Below, piece by piece: positions 13,521 to 20,343 of a stretch of DNA of 20,343 nucleotides. Below the pieces are notes generated by a model. The model did no database searches. It saw only the letters and a list, made by a program, of their open reading frames with translations, and had not been told where the DNA came from. Positions within the stretch are counted from its first letter, which is position 1; every line of letters begins with the position of its first letter. Both the position numbers and the translations under genes were made by a program. Source of the DNA: Solibacillus sp045640265 (GTDB lineage Bacteria; Bacillota; Bacilli; Bacillales_A; Planococcaceae); NCBI GenBank assembly GCA_045640265.1, contig JAZUES010000172.1, positions 1-20,343 of the forward strand, written 5' to 3'.

Positions 13521-15098
13521 TTAGTTTTGTTCAACTGGAAAGCTTAGTAAAATTTCAGTACCAACATTTTGCTTACTATTGATTTTAATGGTTCCTCGAT
13601 GATCTTGAATCACTTTATTAATAATCATCATACCAAGCCCAGTTCCTTTAGTTTTCGTCGTGTAGAATGGTTCGAAAATTCGTTCTAACACATGTGGTGG
13701 AATGCCACTACCTGAATCTATAATGGCGATGTAAATTGACTTTTCATCACTACTTTTACGCATTTCTAATGTAATGGTTCCTTTTTCAATAATCGCTTCA
13801 ATTGCATTTTTAATCAAATTAATAAACACTTGTTTAATCTGATTTTCATTCCCCATAATTATTGTGTTTTTATAAGGATTTATCATTTTTAAAGTAATCG
13901 ATTTGTTCTGGAATTCAAATTGAAATAGCTGTGTCACTTCCGCTAATATTTCGGCTAAATTAATCGGCGTAAATTGTTTTATTTGCGGGCGAGATAAAAC
14001 TAAAAACTCGGCTAAAATTAAATCGATTCGTTCCGTTTCGGTTTGAATCAGTTTTGTATATTCATAATAAGGAGCAGAAGGATCTTCGTTCATCATTTGA
14101 ACGAATCCAGAAATAACTGTCATGGGATTGCGAATTTCATGTGCAACTCCTGCGGCAAGTTCTCCAACTAACTTCATTTTTTCTGATTGAACAATTAAAT
14201 TTTCATTTTCTTTTATATAAGAAATATCACGTGCAATGACAGATGATGCGATAATTTCACCGTGTGGATTCAAAATAGGTGACAAAGAAATCTGAGCATC
14301 GAAAACTGTACCATCTTTACGCATATCTTGTGTTTCAAAAAATGTATAGCTCTTTCCTTCACGTAAGCTATCACAACGACTTTTCGCTCCCTTTAAATTG
14401 ATAGGAGGAATAAGTGGCAATGTGTTGCCAATTGCCTCTTCTTTTGTCCAGCCATATAGTCTTTCAAAGGCGGGATTTACGGCAATTACACGATCATCCA
14501 TATCAAATACTGCGATTGCATCTTCTGCATGTTCAAAAAATAAGTTTAAGTAGGCTTGCTTTGAATTCAAATCATATTCACGAGCAATAGTGTTTTGTTC
14601 CATCTTCGACCAGATCTTTTTAATAAATAAACTTTGAATTAAACTAACGATACATACGATTAATAAAAATATAATGAATAAATGATTTTCTTGTTTATTC
14701 AAAATAGTAAGTGACATAACAGACGATTTAACTAAGATGATAATTTCGACGGATATAAGAAGTGTATTAATAAAATTTAAAAGTAATGAACGATAGATTG
14801 TTAAAACACCGAATAAATAAATAAAACCATATAAGGTTATATTATTTATACTTTGGAAATTATAAGCAAAGGTAAGGACATGCCAGCTAATAACTAAAAC
14901 AATTTGAAAAGCTTGCGGTGTTATTTTTGAAAAATAAAATGTGAGCAGTAAGAGCGTGCTAATCCCACAAAGATATAAATAGGAATAGTTGTGTTGAAAC
15001 TGCTGTGAAATAATCGCAATAATAAAGACTGAATTCGAAAATAAGTACGTAATTAAAGTAAATATATTTCGTTTTTGTAAAACTTCAAGTTGTTGCAT
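13521..15098 (-). CDS. Orphan membrane PAS sensor histidine kinase, sporulation-kinase-like
   Basis: A 525-residue sensor kinase. About six hydrophobic helices occupy residues 10-162, with very short loops, so the signal is probably sensed in the membrane. A PAS domain follows (about 183-292, with AVNPAFERLYGWTKEEAIG), then the dimerisation/phosphoacceptor domain with His320 in AAGVAHEIRNPMT. The ATPase domain has the N box (NLIKNAIEAI), G1 (DSGSGIP), F box (FEPFYTTK) and G2 (GTGLGMM), all intact. The H-box sequence is that of phosphorelay kinases of the KinA-KinE type, which also lack an adjacent response regulator, as here. A role in feeding Spo0F is therefore plausible but inferred. ATG 15098 is preferred over 15110 because GAGG lies 6 bases upstream. 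Confidence 0.88.
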   Translation of the reverse strand: MQQLEVLQKRNIFTLITYLFSNSVFIIAIISQQFQHNYSYLYLCGISTLLLLTFYFSKITPQAFQIVLVISWHVLTFAYNFQSINNITLYGFIYLFGVLTIYRSLLLNFINTLLISVEIIILVKSSVMSLTILNKQENHLFIIFLLIVCIVSLIQSLFIKKIWSKMEQNTIAREYDLNSKQAYLNLFFEHAEDAIAVFDMDDRVIAVNPAFERLYGWTKEEAIGNTLPLIPPINLKGAKSRCDSLREGKSYTFFETQDMRKDGTVFDAQISLSPILNPHGEIIASSVIARDISYIKENENLIVQSEKMKLVGELAAGVAHEIRNPMTVISGFVQMMNEDPSAPYYEYTKLIQTETERIDLILAEFLVLSRPQIKQFTPINLAEILAEVTQLFQFEFQNKSITLKMINPYKNTIIMGNENQIKQVFINLIKNAIEAIIEKGTITLEMRKSSDEKSIYIAIIDSGSGIPPHVLERIFEPFYTTKTKGTGLGMMIINKVIQDHRGTIKINSKQNVGTEILLSFPVEQN

Positions 15099-15125
15099 AG
15101 AGCACCTCATTACGTCATATTACCT

Positions 15126-15153
15126 ATTATCATACCGTAATTCTTAATGTCGA
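15126..15153 (-). promoter_or_regulatory. Candidate SigA promoter for the sensor kinase
   Basis: On the minus strand, TCGACA (15153-15148) and GATAAT (15131-15126) are 16 bases apart; each matches 5 of 6 consensus bases. The -10 box lies about 28 bases before the preferred start codon. Confidence 0.5.
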
Positions 15154-15167
15154 TAAATGGCGAATTT

Positions 15168-15176
15168 TGATATAAT
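15168..15176 (+). promoter_or_regulatory. Extended -10 promoter directed toward murE
   Basis: TGATATAAT is a perfect extended -10 (TGnTATAAT). No good -35 is present, which such promoters tolerate. Transcription would start near 15183, leaving a leader of about 210 bases before the murE ATG at 15396. The leader contains a weak ATGAC...GTCAT hairpin and a T8 run, but I recognise no riboswitch. It diverges from the kinase promoter. Confidence 0.5.
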
Positions 15177-15395
15177 AGAGATAGACAATAAAAGAATGGA
15201 ATTTTCGAGTTAAAACAAACTCTACATACATGAAAAATAGAAGTATCTTCCTGCATATGACGTTTTTTTTATTTGTCATCGCGAAAACATGGCATTTTTG
15301 AAGTCAGCGCAGTATGATGAAGAGTAATAGATGAAGTAATGTAGTAAATGAAAAAATTTGCATTCGCAAGTACATTGCAGTTGGGGGAACAAATT

Positions 15396-16865
15396 ATGTA
15401 TGCACAAGAATTATTTAGTACACTTATGCAAAAAAAAATCGTAGGACAATTACCAAAAGTAATTAAAGACATTGCAATTGACTCTCGTAGCGTTCAGCCG
15501 AACAGTCTGTTTATTTGTATAAAAGGTTATACAGTTGATGGGCATGACTATGCACAAAAAGCGGTAGATGCTGGTGCAACCGTTATTGTTACAGAGCGTC
15601 AATTAGAGTTAGAGGGCGATGTCGCACAAGTTATTGTCAATAACACAAATCGTACGCTGGGCATTTTAGCTGCGAAATTTTTTGATTATCCATCAAAAGA
15701 TATTACAATGATTGGTGTCACGGGTACGAATGGTAAAACAAGTGTAACTGGTATTATTCATAATATATTAATCGGTCTTGGTGAAAAATCTGCGCTATCG
15801 GGTACAATCGGATTCAATTTAAATGGTGTACTTTACGAGTCTGCAAATACGACAAGTGATGCACTAAATACGCAACAAATGATCTTCCGTGCAAAAATGG
15901 AAGGCTGCCGTGCAATGGTAATGGAAGTATCTTCACATGGTTTAGTATTAGGACGTTTAGCGGGTGTCGATTATGATGTAGCGATTTTCACAAACTTAAC
16001 ACATGACCATTTAGATTTCCACGGTACGATGGAGAACTACGGTAATGCAAAAGGCTTGTTGTTCTCTCAATTAGGACAAGACTTAGAAAAAAATAAGCAT
16101 GTCGTATTAAATGCGGATGATCCTTGGTCAGAGCGCTATGCAGCCATGACACCATATCCAATCTGGACATATGGTTTAAAAAATGATGCAATTTTCCGTG
16201 CAGAAAATTGCCGTTATGAAGATGGTATGACCTACTTTGATATGATTACACCAGAAGGTAAATTCCCAGTAGCCATGCATCTTTTAGGGGAATTTAATGT
16301 TTATAATATCCTTGCAGCAACAGCCATGTTCTATGCACGTAATTTCCCAATTGAGGCAGTTATCGAACAAATTGAATTGCTTTCACCTGTAAAAGGTCGT
16401 ATGGAAAAAGTAATGACGGACTTACCAATTCAAATTTTTATCGATTACGCCCATACACCAGATGCAATTGAAAAGGCAATCAACGCAGCATTACCTTATA
16501 AAAAGCCTGAAAATAAATTAATTTTCTTAGTCGGTACAGGTGGTAATCGTGATAAAACGAAACGTCCTACAATGGCTGAAAAAGCATCCGTTGCGGATTA
16601 CGTTATTTTAACGACAGATGATCCACGCTATGAGGAATTTGATAGTATTACGGGTGATTTAGCGAAAGGGATGCTACATGAAAATTATGCATGTATCGGA
16701 GATCGTGCGGAAGCAGTAAGACATGCAGTCAGTGTGGCAGAACCAGGCGACATTATTATTTTTGCTGGTAAAGGTCATGAGGATTATCAAATTATTGAAA
16801 ATACAAAATACCCACATAGTGATGCGCAAATTGCAATCGAAGCAGGAAAATTAAAATTTGTATAG
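15396..16865 (+). CDS. murE: MurE, UDP-MurNAc-L-Ala-D-Glu ligase adding the third peptide residue
   Basis: Cytosolic ATP-dependent Mur ligase, 489 residues, which adds the diamino acid at position 3 of the peptidoglycan stem peptide. Domains: UDP-MurNAc-binding N-terminus (DIAIDSRSVQPNSLFICIKG), central ATPase with P-loop GVTGTNGKTS (107-116) and the Lys219 region (YGNAKG) that is carbamylated in homologues, and a C-terminal domain with HTPDA and GGNRDKTKR. The amino-acid motif reads DDPR (408-411) instead of the DNPR of diaminopimelate enzymes, so L-lysine (or ornithine) is a likely substrate. ATG 15396 has GGGGGA 7 bases upstream; the frame opens at an in-frame ATG 15348, which lacks an RBS. 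Monocistronic, ending in a terminator. Confidence 0.92.
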   Translation: MYAQELFSTLMQKKIVGQLPKVIKDIAIDSRSVQPNSLFICIKGYTVDGHDYAQKAVDAGATVIVTERQLELEGDVAQVIVNNTNRTLGILAAKFFDYPSKDITMIGVTGTNGKTSVTGIIHNILIGLGEKSALSGTIGFNLNGVLYESANTTSDALNTQQMIFRAKMEGCRAMVMEVSSHGLVLGRLAGVDYDVAIFTNLTHDHLDFHGTMENYGNAKGLLFSQLGQDLEKNKHVVLNADDPWSERYAAMTPYPIWTYGLKNDAIFRAENCRYEDGMTYFDMITPEGKFPVAMHLLGEFNVYNILAATAMFYARNFPIEAVIEQIELLSPVKGRMEKVMTDLPIQIFIDYAHTPDAIEKAINAALPYKKPENKLIFLVGTGGNRDKTKRPTMAEKASVADYVILTTDDPRYEEFDSITGDLAKGMLHENYACIGDRAEAVRHAVSVAEPGDIIIFAGKGHEDYQIIENTKYPHSDAQIAIEAGKLKFV

Positions 16866-16886
16866 TATCTAATCATTAATTTCGGG

Positions 16887-16926
16887 TCCACCGTATTGAC
16901 GTGAAAACGCAAGCGGTGGATTTTTT
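16887..16926 (+). terminator. Rho-independent terminator after murE
   Basis: TCCACCG (16887-16893) pairs with CGGTGGA (16914-16920), a 20-nt loop that can form an inner CG-rich pairing, then six T. Confidence 0.8.
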
Positions 16927-16939
16927 GTTGGAGGTGGAA

Positions 16940-16951
16940 ATGACAACGTGA
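16940..16951 (+). promoter_or_regulatory. Three-codon upstream ORF overlapping the VanZ start
   Basis: The strong RBS GGAGGTGG (16930-16937) is followed after a few bases by ATG ACA ACG TGA. The TGA overlaps the GTG of the VanZ-family gene as GTGA. The GTG itself is 13 bases from GGAGG, too far for ideal initiation, so translation may reach it by termination-reinitiation from the mini-ORF. Confidence 0.4.
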
Positions 16952-17508
16952 TTCTTTATTTTTTCAGGAGTATGGCAGTATATTGTGCAATCTGTCTCCC
17001 AATATATATTCTATTCCGCGTACTATATATGAGGAAAAAACAAAAAAACTGGCTTCGGGAAGGAGTTATGCTACTTTTTTCCCTCTATTGTGTTAGCATT
17101 TTTTCGCAGACGATTATTCCAAACTTTACTATTACAGATGGTCGAATTATATTACATACTGCAACTGCCTATTCTCGTAGTAACTTCACACCGCTCAATA
17201 CGATTTTACTCTTTTACAATCAATTAAATGGACCCCTTGCGAATATTGCCTTTTATAATTTAGCAGGTAATATTGTATTGTTCATTCCATTTGGCTTTTT
17301 TATTCCATTATTATGGCCGAAATTTAGAGGATGGGTTAACATGCATGTCGTCGCATTTTTAATTCCATTGTTTATTGAGTGTACACAATATTTCATCGGG
17401 CGTAGCATTGATGTAGACGATGTTTTATTAAATGCAATTGCAATTGTAATAGGTTTTGTTTTATATAAGGTCATGCAGCGATTGCGTAAAATGATGAAGG
17501 ATAAGTAA
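16948..17508 (+). CDS. VanZ-family membrane protein
   Basis: A 186-residue integral membrane protein with about five helices. Family marks are the NLAGNIVLFIPFGFFIPLL segment near residues 104-122 and the ECTQYFIGRSIDVDDVLLN segment near 143-161; both acidic/Gln positions of VanZ are kept. VanZ of Tn1546 gives low-level teicoplanin resistance, but most chromosomal relatives have no known role, so no resistance claim is made. The C-terminus is basic and cytosolic. The only long start is GTG 16948, overlapped by a three-codon ORF; ATG 16972 would have AGGAG only one base away. Downstream prfC begins 66 bases later and probably has its own promoter. Confidence 0.8.
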   Translation: MILYFFRSMAVYCAICLPIYILFRVLYMRKKQKNWLREGVMLLFSLYCVSIFSQTIIPNFTITDGRIILHTATAYSRSNFTPLNTILLFYNQLNGPLANIAFYNLAGNIVLFIPFGFFIPLLWPKFRGWVNMHVVAFLIPLFIECTQYFIGRSIDVDDVLLNAIAIVIGFVLYKVMQRLRKMMKDK

Positions 17509-17514
17509 AAAAGG

Positions 17515-17544
17515 TTGTAACAACATAGCGATGTCTTTTAAAAT
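17515..17544 (+). promoter_or_regulatory. Candidate SigA promoter for prfC
   Basis: TTGTAA (17515-17520) and TAAAAT (17539-17544) with an 18-base spacer, 30 bases before the prfC ATG. Predicted by eye; read-through from the VanZ gene is equally possible. Confidence 0.4.
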
Positions 17545-17574
17545 AAGAAAGTATGAAAAGGAGACGAAACGAAA

Positions 17575-19146
17575 ATGACTTTAGAACAAGATATATTAGC
17601 ACGTCGTACGTTTGCCATCATCAGTCACCCGGATGCTGGTAAAACGACGATTACAGAAAAATTATTATTATTCGGTGGTGCCATCCGTGATGCAGGTACA
17701 GTAAAAGGGAAGAAAACAGGTAAATTCGCGACATCTGACTGGATGGAAATCGAGAAACAACGTGGGATTTCGGTTACTTCATCTGTTATGCAGTTCGATT
17801 ATTCTGGTTGCCGTGTGAACATCCTAGACACACCTGGTCACCAAGATTTCTCGGAAGATACGTACCGAACATTAATGGCAGTAGACAGTGCTGTCATGGT
17901 AGTAGATGCAGCAAAAGGTATTGAGGCACAAACGTTAAAACTATTTAAAGTTTGTAAAATGCGCGGTATTCCTATCTTCACATTCATCAACAAATTAGAC
18001 CGTCAAGGGAAAGAGCCACTTGAGCTAATTGAAGAATTAGAAGAAGTGCTTGGCATTTCAGCTTATCCAATGAACTGGCCAATCGGTATGGGGAAAGAGT
18101 TCCTTGGTATTTATGACCGTTACAACAAACGTATTGAGCAGTTCCGTACAGAAGAAGATGAGCGTTACTTACCGATTGATGAAAACGGACATTTAGCAGT
18201 CGAACATCCAATGAAAGTAACGTCTTACTATACGCAAGCAATGGATGATATCGAATTATTAAATGAAGCAGGTAATGCGTATTCAGAAGATAAAATCCAC
18301 CGTGGGGAATTAACACCAGTATTCTTCGGTTCAGCTTTAACAAACTTCGGAGTACAAACATTCCTTGATACGTATTTAAAATTTGCACCAACACCTCAAC
18401 CTCGTATTACGGAGGATGAACAGTTTATTGACCCTGTAGAGCATGATGAGTTCTCTGGTTTCATTTTCAAAATTCAAGCAAATATGAATCCAGCCCATCG
18501 TGACCGTATTGCTTTCGTACGTATTGTCTCAGGTAAATTCGAGCGCGGTATGAACATGACACTAGCACGTACAGGAAAGTCGTTCAAAGTAACACAATCA
18601 ACACAATTTTTAGCGGATGACCGTGAAATTGTTAACGAAGCTGTTGCCGGTGATATTATTGGTCTTTATGACACAGGTACTTACCAAATTGGTGATACTG
18701 TTGTTGGCGGTAAAAAGGGCTTTAACTTTGAAAAATTACCACAGTTCACACCAGAAATCTTCATGCGCGTATCTGCGAAGAACGTCATGAAAGGGAAGCA
18801 ATTCCAAAAAGGTGTACTGCAATTAGTACAAGAAGGTGCAATTCAATACTTCAAAACATTGCATACAGAAGAGGTTATTCTTGGTGCAGTAGGTCAATTA
18901 CAATTTGAAGTATTCCAACATCGTATGATTAACGAATACAAAGTTGATGTCATCATGCAACCAATTGGTAGTAAAATGGCTCGTTGGGTTGAGAACGAAG
19001 AAGATGTGAAGGAATCTATGCATTCGCAACGTTCGATGTTAGTAAAAGACCGTTTTGATAAAAAGGTATTCTTGTTTGAAAATGAATTTGCAATGCGCTG
19101 GTTCGCTGAAAAGAACGAGCATATTAAATTATATAGTTTATTATAA
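17575..19146 (+). CDS. prfC: Peptide chain release factor 3 (RF3)
   Basis: Translational GTPase of 523 residues that recycles RF1/RF2 from the ribosome after termination. GTPase motifs are complete: G1 HPDAGKTT (18-25), the switch I region with EKQRGISVTSS, G3 DTPGH (85-89) and G4 NKLD (139-142). The HPDAGKTT form and the KKTGKFATSDWMEIEKQRG segment separate RF3 from EF-G, which is about 690 residues long. Domain II and the C-terminal RF3 domain follow, ending near residue 523, the usual family length. ATG start with AAGGAGA about 9 bases upstream. A strong terminator follows, so it is the last gene of its unit. Confidence 0.95.
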   Translation: MTLEQDILARRTFAIISHPDAGKTTITEKLLLFGGAIRDAGTVKGKKTGKFATSDWMEIEKQRGISVTSSVMQFDYSGCRVNILDTPGHQDFSEDTYRTLMAVDSAVMVVDAAKGIEAQTLKLFKVCKMRGIPIFTFINKLDRQGKEPLELIEELEEVLGISAYPMNWPIGMGKEFLGIYDRYNKRIEQFRTEEDERYLPIDENGHLAVEHPMKVTSYYTQAMDDIELLNEAGNAYSEDKIHRGELTPVFFGSALTNFGVQTFLDTYLKFAPTPQPRITEDEQFIDPVEHDEFSGFIFKIQANMNPAHRDRIAFVRIVSGKFERGMNMTLARTGKSFKVTQSTQFLADDREIVNEAVAGDIIGLYDTGTYQIGDTVVGGKKGFNFEKLPQFTPEIFMRVSAKNVMKGKQFQKGVLQLVQEGAIQYFKTLHTEEVILGAVGQLQFEVFQHRMINEYKVDVIMQPIGSKMARWVENEEDVKESMHSQRSMLVKDRFDKKVFLFENEFAMRWFAEKNEHIKLYSLL

Positions 19147-19159
19147 TTTTTCAAACTTA

Positions 19160-19191
19160 GATCGTTGGGCATGTGCTCAGCGGTCTTTTTT
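19160..19191 (+). terminator. Rho-independent terminator after prfC
   Basis: GATCGTTGGGCA pairs with TGCTCAGCGGTC, nine Watson-Crick pairs and three G-T pairs, followed by six T. Confidence 0.85.
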
Positions 19192-19254
19192 GTTTTTGGG
19201 GGATTGTCATAGCGAGTCCTGTTTTAATATAGTGGCTATTGGAAGTGTATTTGG

Positions 19255-19340
19255 TTTGGCGGGCTAAGCGCATGAATCGCACAGCTTTGTTGCACAAATC
19301 TGTACGACTCATCTGTGCGCTTTATGCAAGGCCCGCCAAA
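19255..19340. repeat. Long imperfect hairpin, copy A
   Basis: The perfect outer clamp TTTGGCGGGC (19255-19264) pairs with GCCCGCCAAA (19331-19340). Inside, AAGCGCA (19266-19272) pairs with TGCGCTT (19316-19322), GAATCGCACAG pairs with CTGTACGACTC at 9 of 11, and TTTGT pairs with ACAAA at the tip. The whole folds into one rod with a bulged right arm. Confidence 0.8.
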
Positions 19341-19377
19341 TAAAGCATGGTCTATTAAATTATATTTAAAGAGGGAA

Positions 19378-19401
19378 GGCGCTGTTGCGAGCAAAGGCGC
19401 C
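19378..19401. repeat. Short GC hairpin, copy A
   Basis: GGCGC (19378-19382) and TTGC pair with GCAA and GCGCC (19397-19401), two-base mismatch between the stem parts, very small loop. Repeated at 19616. Confidence 0.6.
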
Positions 19402-19492
19402 ATTTGTGTAATAGAGCAATCTGCTGAATACAGTGGAAAAGGAGAGTATCATAGCTAATCTTATTTTAATAAAGTTATGAAAGTGTACGGGG

Positions 19493-19578
19493 TTTGGCGG
19501 GCTAAGCGCATGAATCGCACAGCTTTGTTGCACAAATCTGTACGACTCATCTTTGCGCTTTATGCAAGGCCCGCCAAA
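19493..19578. repeat. Long imperfect hairpin, copy B
   Basis: Same 86-nt element as copy A with a single base difference (G at 19315 is T at 19553). Clamp TTTGGCGGGC (19493-19502) with GCCCGCCAAA (19569-19578). All stem segments are retained. Confidence 0.8.
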
Positions 19579-19615
19579 TAAAGCGTAGTCTATTAAATTA
19601 TATTCAAAGAGGTAA

Positions 19616-19639
19616 GGCGCTGTTGCAAGCAAAGGCGCC
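19616..19639. repeat. Short GC hairpin, copy B
   Basis: GGCGC (19616-19620) with GCGCC (19635-19639) plus inner TTGC/GCAA; only the loop differs from copy A (AA in place of GA). Confidence 0.6.
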
Positions 19640-19740
19640 GTTGTTTAAATAAAGCGGATTTGCTAAATATAGTGGGCAAGAGAATTTTTATTCAATAACG
19701 TGCATGGATAATGTTCCATAGAAAAGCCAAATGTTGATTT

Positions 19741-19759
19741 AAAAGCGTTTGTCGCTTTT
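19741..19759. terminator. Possible terminator hairpin downstream of the lipoprotein gene
   Basis: AAAAGCG (19741-19747), loop TTTGT, CGCTTTT (19753-19759), perfect 7-bp stem. It is about 70 bases downstream of the minus-strand lipoprotein gene. The T-run is part of the stem, so termination would be weak; direction uncertain. Confidence 0.35.
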
Positions 19760-19829
19760 ATGCATTACCAACACTTGCATTTGTTTATTAGACTTATTTT
19801 GTATCTTTATAATGGATTGCAAAAAAAGA

Positions 19830-20264
19830 TTATTTTATTAATTCTTCTCCTGTTAATATTCCATATAATTCGGCAGAATCTTGCGTTGTTAGTTTTACAA
19901 ATTCATCACTTTCGGTAATTATCTCTAGATTTTGACCATTAGGGCTAATCCAAAGTAAATAAGATGCTATTTTATCTTCTTTACCGTTGCTATTCTTAGA
20001 TGGAAATTGAAATTGGTAGTCTGCATAGCGTACCATTTCTACTTTCTTATTTTCCCATTTAGCGTTTTTAATTATATTTATCGCTTTTTCCACTTGTTTG
20101 TTTTCAGTGACTTCTCTGAAATCTTCAAAAATATTTTCTTCACTAGTTCGTTTCTGTACAGTTATTTTCTGTACAGTTATTTTTTGTCCATTCGTTTCAT
20201 CCAAACAACCCGATGTAACTAACAAGACACTCAGAATTAAAAAGAATAATACTGTTTTCTTCAA
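19830..20264 (-). CDS. Lipoprotein of unknown function
   Basis: A 144-residue secreted lipoprotein. The signal peptide has a basic KK start, a long hydrophobic core and the lipobox TSGC (Cys20). A short spacer contains a duplicated five-residue unit (QKITV twice, 27-36). A compact domain follows (about 45-140), with AINIIKNAKWENKKVEM, the aromatic YADYQFQFP stretch, YLLWISPNGQNLEII and the C-terminal ELYGILTGEEL. This pattern resembles small Bacillus lipoproteins of the YhfM type, but the match is by impression only. TTG start with GGAGG 6-7 bases upstream. It is probably monocistronic; a candidate promoter lies just upstream, and the repeat-rich region lies downstream. Function unknown. Confidence 0.75.
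   Translation of the reverse strand: MKKTVLFFLILSVLLVTSGCLDETNGQKITVQKITVQKRTSEENIFEDFREVTENKQVEKAINIIKNAKWENKKVEMVRYADYQFQFPSKNSNGKEDKIASYLLWISPNGQNLEIITESDEFVKLTTQDSAELYGILTGEELIK
20152..20181. repeat. Perfect 15-bp tandem duplication in the lipoprotein gene
   Basis: TTCTGTACAGTTATT occurs twice without a gap (20152-20166 and 20167-20181). It keeps the reading frame and duplicates five residues in the spacer between the lipid anchor and the folded domain. Confidence 0.9.
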
Positions 20265-20291
20265 TAGATACCTCCACTACTAATAATTAAT

Positions 20292-20297
20292 ATTATA
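20292..20297 (-). promoter_or_regulatory. Candidate -10 box for the lipoprotein gene
   Basis: TATAAT on the minus strand, with TTAAAA about 17 bases upstream as a weak -35, and 27 bases between the -10 box and the TTG start. Confidence 0.4.
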
Positions 20298-20343
20298 ATT
20301 CTTCCCGTACTAAATTTTAAAGTTTTTAAAAGTAAATCTTTTA

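Larger units (their letters stand above)
19201..19684. repeat. Two tandem copies of a ~240-bp non-coding unit
   Basis: Copy A covers about 19201-19440 and copy B about 19441-19684, in direct orientation, period 238 bp through the core (242 at the left flank because of a small gap). Each copy carries an 86-nt long hairpin and, about 38 bases later, a 24-nt hairpin. The long hairpin differs at one base between copies, while the outer flanks differ at many positions. The region is GC-richer than its surroundings. The gap between prfC and the lipoprotein gene (19192-19829) holds no convincing coding sequence. It may be a dispersed intergenic repeat of this genome, a MITE or REP-like element, or a structured RNA. 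Confidence 0.85.

Noticed and set aside
15183..15395. Riboswitch or T-box in the murE leader
   Set aside because: The leader is long, but no T-box sequence, lysine-riboswitch core or terminator/antiterminator pair could be recognised; only a weak 5-bp hairpin.
16948..17508. Glycopeptide resistance gene
   Set aside because: VanZ-family membership alone does not imply teicoplanin resistance; no vanHAX-type genes or regulators are nearby.
19366..19632. 88-residue minus-strand frame across the tandem repeats
   Set aside because: It is read through the hairpin cores and short GC stems of the repeat, has no RBS, and lacks a coherent domain; it is explained by the repeat structure.
19201..19684. 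CRISPR array
   Set aside because: Only two long repeats of about 240 bp with diverged flanks; no short regular repeats with unique spacers and no cas genes.

Overview
The window comes from a low-GC Gram-positive bacterium, most likely a Planococcaceae/Caryophanaceae member such as Solibacillus or Lysinibacillus. The grounds are the AT-rich coding sequence, Bacillus-type AGGAGG ribosome binding sites, Bacillus-like gene families (YjcF/YjcG/YjcH, YutG-like PgpA, phosphorelay-type kinase), an S-layer-homology (SLH) surface protein, and a MurE whose amino-acid recognition motif is not the diaminopimelate-type DNPR. The genus is inferred, not proven.

Layout. 1-1418 (minus): an esterase, a 2H phosphoesterase and the N-terminus of a GNAT acetyltransferase, in one transcription unit. 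1542-2782 (plus): a PgpA-family protein and a membrane-anchored thermonuclease-like protein, closed by a terminator. 3026-10161 (plus): a heme/iron uptake locus of the Isd type. 10415-10942: YceI protein. 11020-11859 (minus): a membrane-anchored protein of unknown function and an unrecognised 50-residue protein. 12093-13481: aldehyde dehydrogenase. 13521-15098 (minus): an orphan PAS sensor kinase. 15396-16865: murE. 16948-17508: VanZ-family protein. 17575-19146: prfC (RF3). 19192-19829: gene-free, holding a 238-bp-period tandem duplication built around an 86-nt GC-rich hairpin. 19830-20264 (minus): a lipoprotein.

The centre of interest is the heme locus. It encodes two NEAT-domain surface proteins anchored in different ways. 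The first is a short IsdC-like protein with a YxxxY heme motif and a class B (NPETS) sorting signal. The second has three NEAT-like domains and three C-terminal SLH repeats, so it should bind the secondary wall polymer without sortase. An IsdE-like heme lipoprotein with its Met/His ligand pair, a FecCD-type permease, an ATPase and a class B sortase follow. The last gene is an EfeO/EfeM-like (M75, imelysin) lipoprotein in which the HxxE motif has become AxxA. No IsdG/HmoB-type heme monooxygenase gene is in the window. A Fur-like box and a perfect 11-bp inverted repeat precede the locus, and terminators lie inside it. This suggests iron control plus graded expression of surface proteins, binding protein and transporter.

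No rRNA, tRNA, CRISPR array, insertion sequence or prophage gene was recognised. All functional calls come from reading motifs by eye; no database search was run.
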